A stretch of DNA of 8,140 nucleotides from positions 1 to 8,140 of the forward strand of contig QKCS01000335.1 in the NCBI GenBank assembly GCA_003246795.1, written 5' to 3'. A model generated the notes under the pieces. It did no database searches. It saw only the letters and a list, made by a program, of their open reading frames with translations, and was not told where the DNA came from. Position numbers and translations under genes: made by a program. Positions 6,931-8,140 of the stretch are shown piece after piece; positions within the stretch are counted from its first letter, which is position 1; every line of letters starts with the position of its first letter. The stretch is from Alphaproteobacteria bacterium (GTDB lineage: Bacteria; Pseudomonadota; Alphaproteobacteria; Micropepsales; Micropepsaceae).

Positions 6931-7341
6931 TCAGTCGGAGAGATTCTGAACCCAGTCCGTGTATTCGCCCGTGTCGATCTCAAAGAAGCCGACTTGCCCG
7001 TACCCGCGCTTCTTGCAGTCCTCGCGGCCCTTGATCGTGAAGTTGTCGGCGGCGACGCAGAAGAACCGGTTGCCGTTCCACACGCCGTCGACGCCTTCAT
7101 GCACGCCGCGCAAGTAGTAATAGCGCGCCTGCAGCGCGCCGCGCAAAACGTCCGTGCATCCCTGCGGGTCGACCTTCCACCAGCCTTCGCTGACCCATGT
7201 GCCGCCTTGATAGCGGCCGATCGCCACGGACAGCGCGTATTCCGTCTTGTTGCAGACCGTGAACTTGGCCTGCGCGGGTGCGCCGGTCAGACTGAGGACA
7301 AGCGGCGACAGCGCCAAGACCAGGACGCGCAGACGGGACAT
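6931..7341 (-). CDS. DUF1036 family exported protein
   Basis: A 136-residue protein of the DUF1036 family, whose function is not established. MSRLRVLVLALSPLVLSLTG followed by APAQA-K is a Sec signal peptide (cut near residue 25), so it should be periplasmic. The mature part has the family pattern: FTVCNKTEYALSVAIGRY, GTWVSEGWWKVDPQGC, ARYYYLRG and a NRFFCVA / REDCKKRGY end. Exactly four cysteines remain after the signal (C30, C62, C95, C109), suggesting two disulfides (inference). Start: ATG 7341 gives the cleanest signal peptide; ATG 7350, three codons upstream, is equally possible, and neither has a strong ribosome site. It lies between the glycerate kinase gene (stop 7398) and pyk (start 6893), all on the minus strand with gaps of about 50 and 37 bases, so co-transcription is likely. 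Why an exported protein sits between two cytoplasmic kinases is unknown. Confidence 0.85.
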   Translation of the reverse strand: MSRLRVLVLALSPLVLSLTGAPAQAKFTVCNKTEYALSVAIGRYQGGTWVSEGWWKVDPQGCTDVLRGALQARYYYLRGVHEGVDGVWNGNRFFCVAADNFTIKGREDCKKRGYGQVGFFEIDTGEYTDWVQNLSD

Positions 7342-7397
7342 CGATAGCATCTGCAGAAGAATCACCGGCGCGAGTCTCGACCCCTCGCGCCGTCGCG

Positions 7398-8140
7398 TCA
7401 AACCGAGGGTTGCACCAGGATCGCGCGAAAATCGTTCACATTCGTGCGTGTTGGGCCCGTGACCACGCTCTGCCCGAGGTCGGCAAAAAACTTTCCGGCA
7501 TTGTTGTCTTTGGCACACTGTTTGGGGTCGAGCCCCGCTCGCGCCGCGTGCGCAAGCGTGCCCGGTCCGATCCACGCGCCGGCGTCGTCGTCGTTGCCGT
7601 CGATGCCGTCAGTGTCCGCCGCGAGCGCCCAAATGCCCTCGGCTCCCTGCAGTGCCAGGGCGAGAGCGAGCAGGTATTCGCGATTGCGGCCGCCGCGTCC
7701 GGCGCCAACGACGTCGAGCGTGAGTTCCCCGCCGGACAGCAGCACGACCGGCCGCGAGCCCGCCGCCGCCTCGCGTGCGATTTCCGCATGAGCGCGCGCA
7801 GCGCCCCGGGCGTCGCCTTCGAGGTTCGTCCCGATGATCTTTGTCTCGACACCCAACCGATGGGCTTCGTCGCACGCCGCAGCGAGCGCGTCGGCGCTGC
7901 GCGCCACAATGCGCATTTCGGCGCCCACAAGTTTGGGATTGCCGGGCTTGATCGACTCGAACGTCGGATCTGCCAATACGCGTTCCGCCGCTGGCGGGGC
8001 AGGGACACGATACTTCTTCAAGATCGCGCTGGCCTCGGCTTGCGTCGTCGGATCGGCGACCGTCGGCCCGGACGCAATCACCGACGGGTCGTCGCCGACG
8101 ACGTCGGAGATCGCAAGCGTAAGCAAGCGCGCAGGATGGG
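7398..8140 (-). CDS. ttuD: Glycerate 2-kinase, MOFRL family (5' partial)
   Basis: Phosphorylates D-glycerate with ATP to 2-phosphoglycerate in the cytoplasm, feeding glyoxylate, tartrate or serine carbon into lower glycolysis. Only the last 246 residues are visible; the family is usually about 420-430 long, and the frame is open through base 8140. From the window edge it reads HPARLLTLAISDVVGDDPSV then IASGPTV, the conserved end of the N-terminal glycerate kinase domain. The C-terminal MOFRL domain follows with VVLLSGGELTLDV, GRGGRNREYLLALAL, the ADTDGIDGNDDDAGAW block and the end TGPTRTNVNDFRAILV. The TTG at 8126 is an internal leucine codon, not a start. Homologues are often annotated hydroxypyruvate reductase (TtuD) from an early tartrate-region assignment; the fold is that of a kinase, so that name is probably misleading. 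It is upstream of DUF1036 and pyk in the same direction, which puts 2-phosphoglycerate formation and pyruvate formation in one likely operon. Confidence 0.93.
   Translation of the reverse strand, partial: HPARLLTLAISDVVGDDPSVIASGPTVADPTTQAEASAILKKYRVPAPPAAERVLADPTFESIKPGNPKLVGAEMRIVARSADALAAACDEAHRLGVETKIIGTNLEGDARGAARAHAEIAREAAAGSRPVVLLSGGELTLDVVGAGRGGRNREYLLALALALQGAEGIWALAADTDGIDGNDDDAGAWIGPGTLAHAARAGLDPKQCAKDNNAGKFFADLGQSVVTGPTRTNVNDFRAILVQPSV

Noticed and set aside
6894..7100. Upstream extension of pyruvate kinase to 7100
   Set aside because: The extra residues are antisense-like low-complexity sequence over DUF1036; the family N-terminus starts at ATG 6893.

Overview
The window is GC-rich, tightly packed bacterial DNA. 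Every protein I recognise fits an alphaproteobacterium. The best indicators are the DUF1036 protein, the GlcD C-terminus ending in an MHVHAG-type tail, and the glycerate kinase / DUF1036 / pyruvate kinase order, which I associate from memory with Hyphomicrobiales (Rhizobiales). The species cannot be named from this sequence alone. Nothing looks mobile: I saw no transposase, integrase, tRNA, rRNA, CRISPR array or long repeat. No gap between genes exceeds about 50 bases.

Layout. (1) Positions 1-3539, plus strand: the glycolate oxidase operon glcD-glcE-glcF. glcD lacks its 5' end, which lies outside the window. The genes are separated by only 4 bases, and glcE most likely starts at TTG. (2) Positions 3529-4866, minus strand: a Tat-exported flavin amine oxidase. 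Its 3' end overlaps the end of glcF by 11 bases. (3) Positions 4914-5462, plus strand: a secreted tetratricopeptide (TPR) protein, divergent from the oxidase across 47 bases. (4) Positions 5466-8140, minus strand: a probable operon transcribed in the order glycerate 2-kinase (5' end outside the window), DUF1036 exported protein, pyruvate kinase. Its last gene stops 3 bases from the TPR stop codon.

How the genes fit together. GlcDEF oxidises glycolate to glyoxylate. In the known glycerate pathway, glyoxylate carboligase and tartronate semialdehyde reductase convert glyoxylate to glycerate. Glycerate 2-kinase then makes 2-phosphoglycerate, enolase makes phosphoenolpyruvate, and pyruvate kinase makes pyruvate. 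The window therefore holds the entry and exit steps of a C2-to-pyruvate route. The middle enzymes (carboligase, reductase, enolase) and a glc regulator are not here. Glycerate kinase with pyruvate kinase also matches the ttuD-ttuE pair of Agrobacterium tartrate utilisation regions.

The window is mostly ordinary central carbon metabolism. The least explained parts are three exported proteins of unknown role placed among the cytoplasmic enzymes: the amine oxidase, the TPR protein and the DUF1036 protein. The pyruvate kinase carries the residue set known for potassium-independent enzymes. I did not find a clear new defence, mobile or regulatory system.
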